Shown: one piece after another, positions 6,278 to 6,278 of the stretch
Layout of the letters: each line of letters begins with the position of its first letter
How positions within the stretch are numbered: the first letter of the stretch is position 1
Source: an uncultured Lachnospiraceae bacterium
Lineage (GTDB): Bacteria; Bacillota; Clostridia; Lachnospirales; Lachnospiraceae
Assembly (NCBI GenBank): GCA_902783735.1
Contig: CACZSE010000171.1
Coordinates: 1-6,278 of the forward strand
Direction of reading: 5' to 3'
Length of the DNA stretch: 6,278 nucleotides
The notes under the pieces: generated by a model
Told to the model about the DNA's origin: nothing
Databases searched by the model: none
The model's input: the letters and a program-made list of their open reading frames with translations, nothing else
Position numbers and translations under genes: made by a program

Positions 6278-6278
6278 G

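Overview
The window is a tightly packed stretch of six genes, all read on the minus strand. It looks like one operon running from the right edge to the left edge and continuing past both. Base composition is moderately AT-rich (by eye about 40% G+C). Genes are joined by ATGA overlaps or gaps of 1-2 bases, GGAG-type ribosome binding sites precede most starts, and AGA and ATA codons are common. This suggests a Firmicute of the class Clostridia, perhaps a Lachnospiraceae gut or rumen bacterium. That placement is an inference from style, not from a marker gene.

In transcription order (right to left): (1) an aldo/keto reductase of the AKR7 type (5324-6277), whose reading frame is broken by an in-frame TGA near its N-terminus; (2) a single-chain ThDP-dependent phosphonopyruvate decarboxylase (4201-5322), the most diagnostic gene here; (3) an ATP-grasp ligase (2960-4204); (4) an MmgE/PrpD-family protein (1593-2963); (5) a TIM-barrel-like protein resembling proteins annotated as U32 peptidases, probably an enzyme of unknown reaction (707-1609); (6) the first 234 residues of an HpcH/HpaI- or CitE-like C-C bond lyase (1-704), cut by the left edge. 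No stretch longer than a few bases lies between genes. I saw no RNA gene, mobile element, CRISPR array or terminator.

The decarboxylase converts phosphonopyruvate to phosphonoacetaldehyde, the usual committing step of phosphonate biosynthesis. The PEP mutase that must supply phosphonopyruvate is not in the window and is expected nearby. The remaining genes are not the standard partners: I see neither the aminotransferase that makes 2-aminoethylphosphonate nor the iron alcohol dehydrogenase that makes 2-hydroxyethylphosphonate. Instead there is an aldehyde reductase, a carboxylate-activating ligase, a methylcitrate-dehydratase-like protein, an uncharacterised TIM barrel and a citrate-lyase-like C-C lyase. 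My reading is a candidate undescribed phosphonate biosynthetic operon. In it, phosphonoacetaldehyde may be reduced, or a phosphonate-bearing carboxylic acid built and remodelled by PrpD/CitE-type chemistry and ligated by ATP-grasp. The individual family calls are well supported except for the U32-like protein; the joint pathway is a hypothesis.
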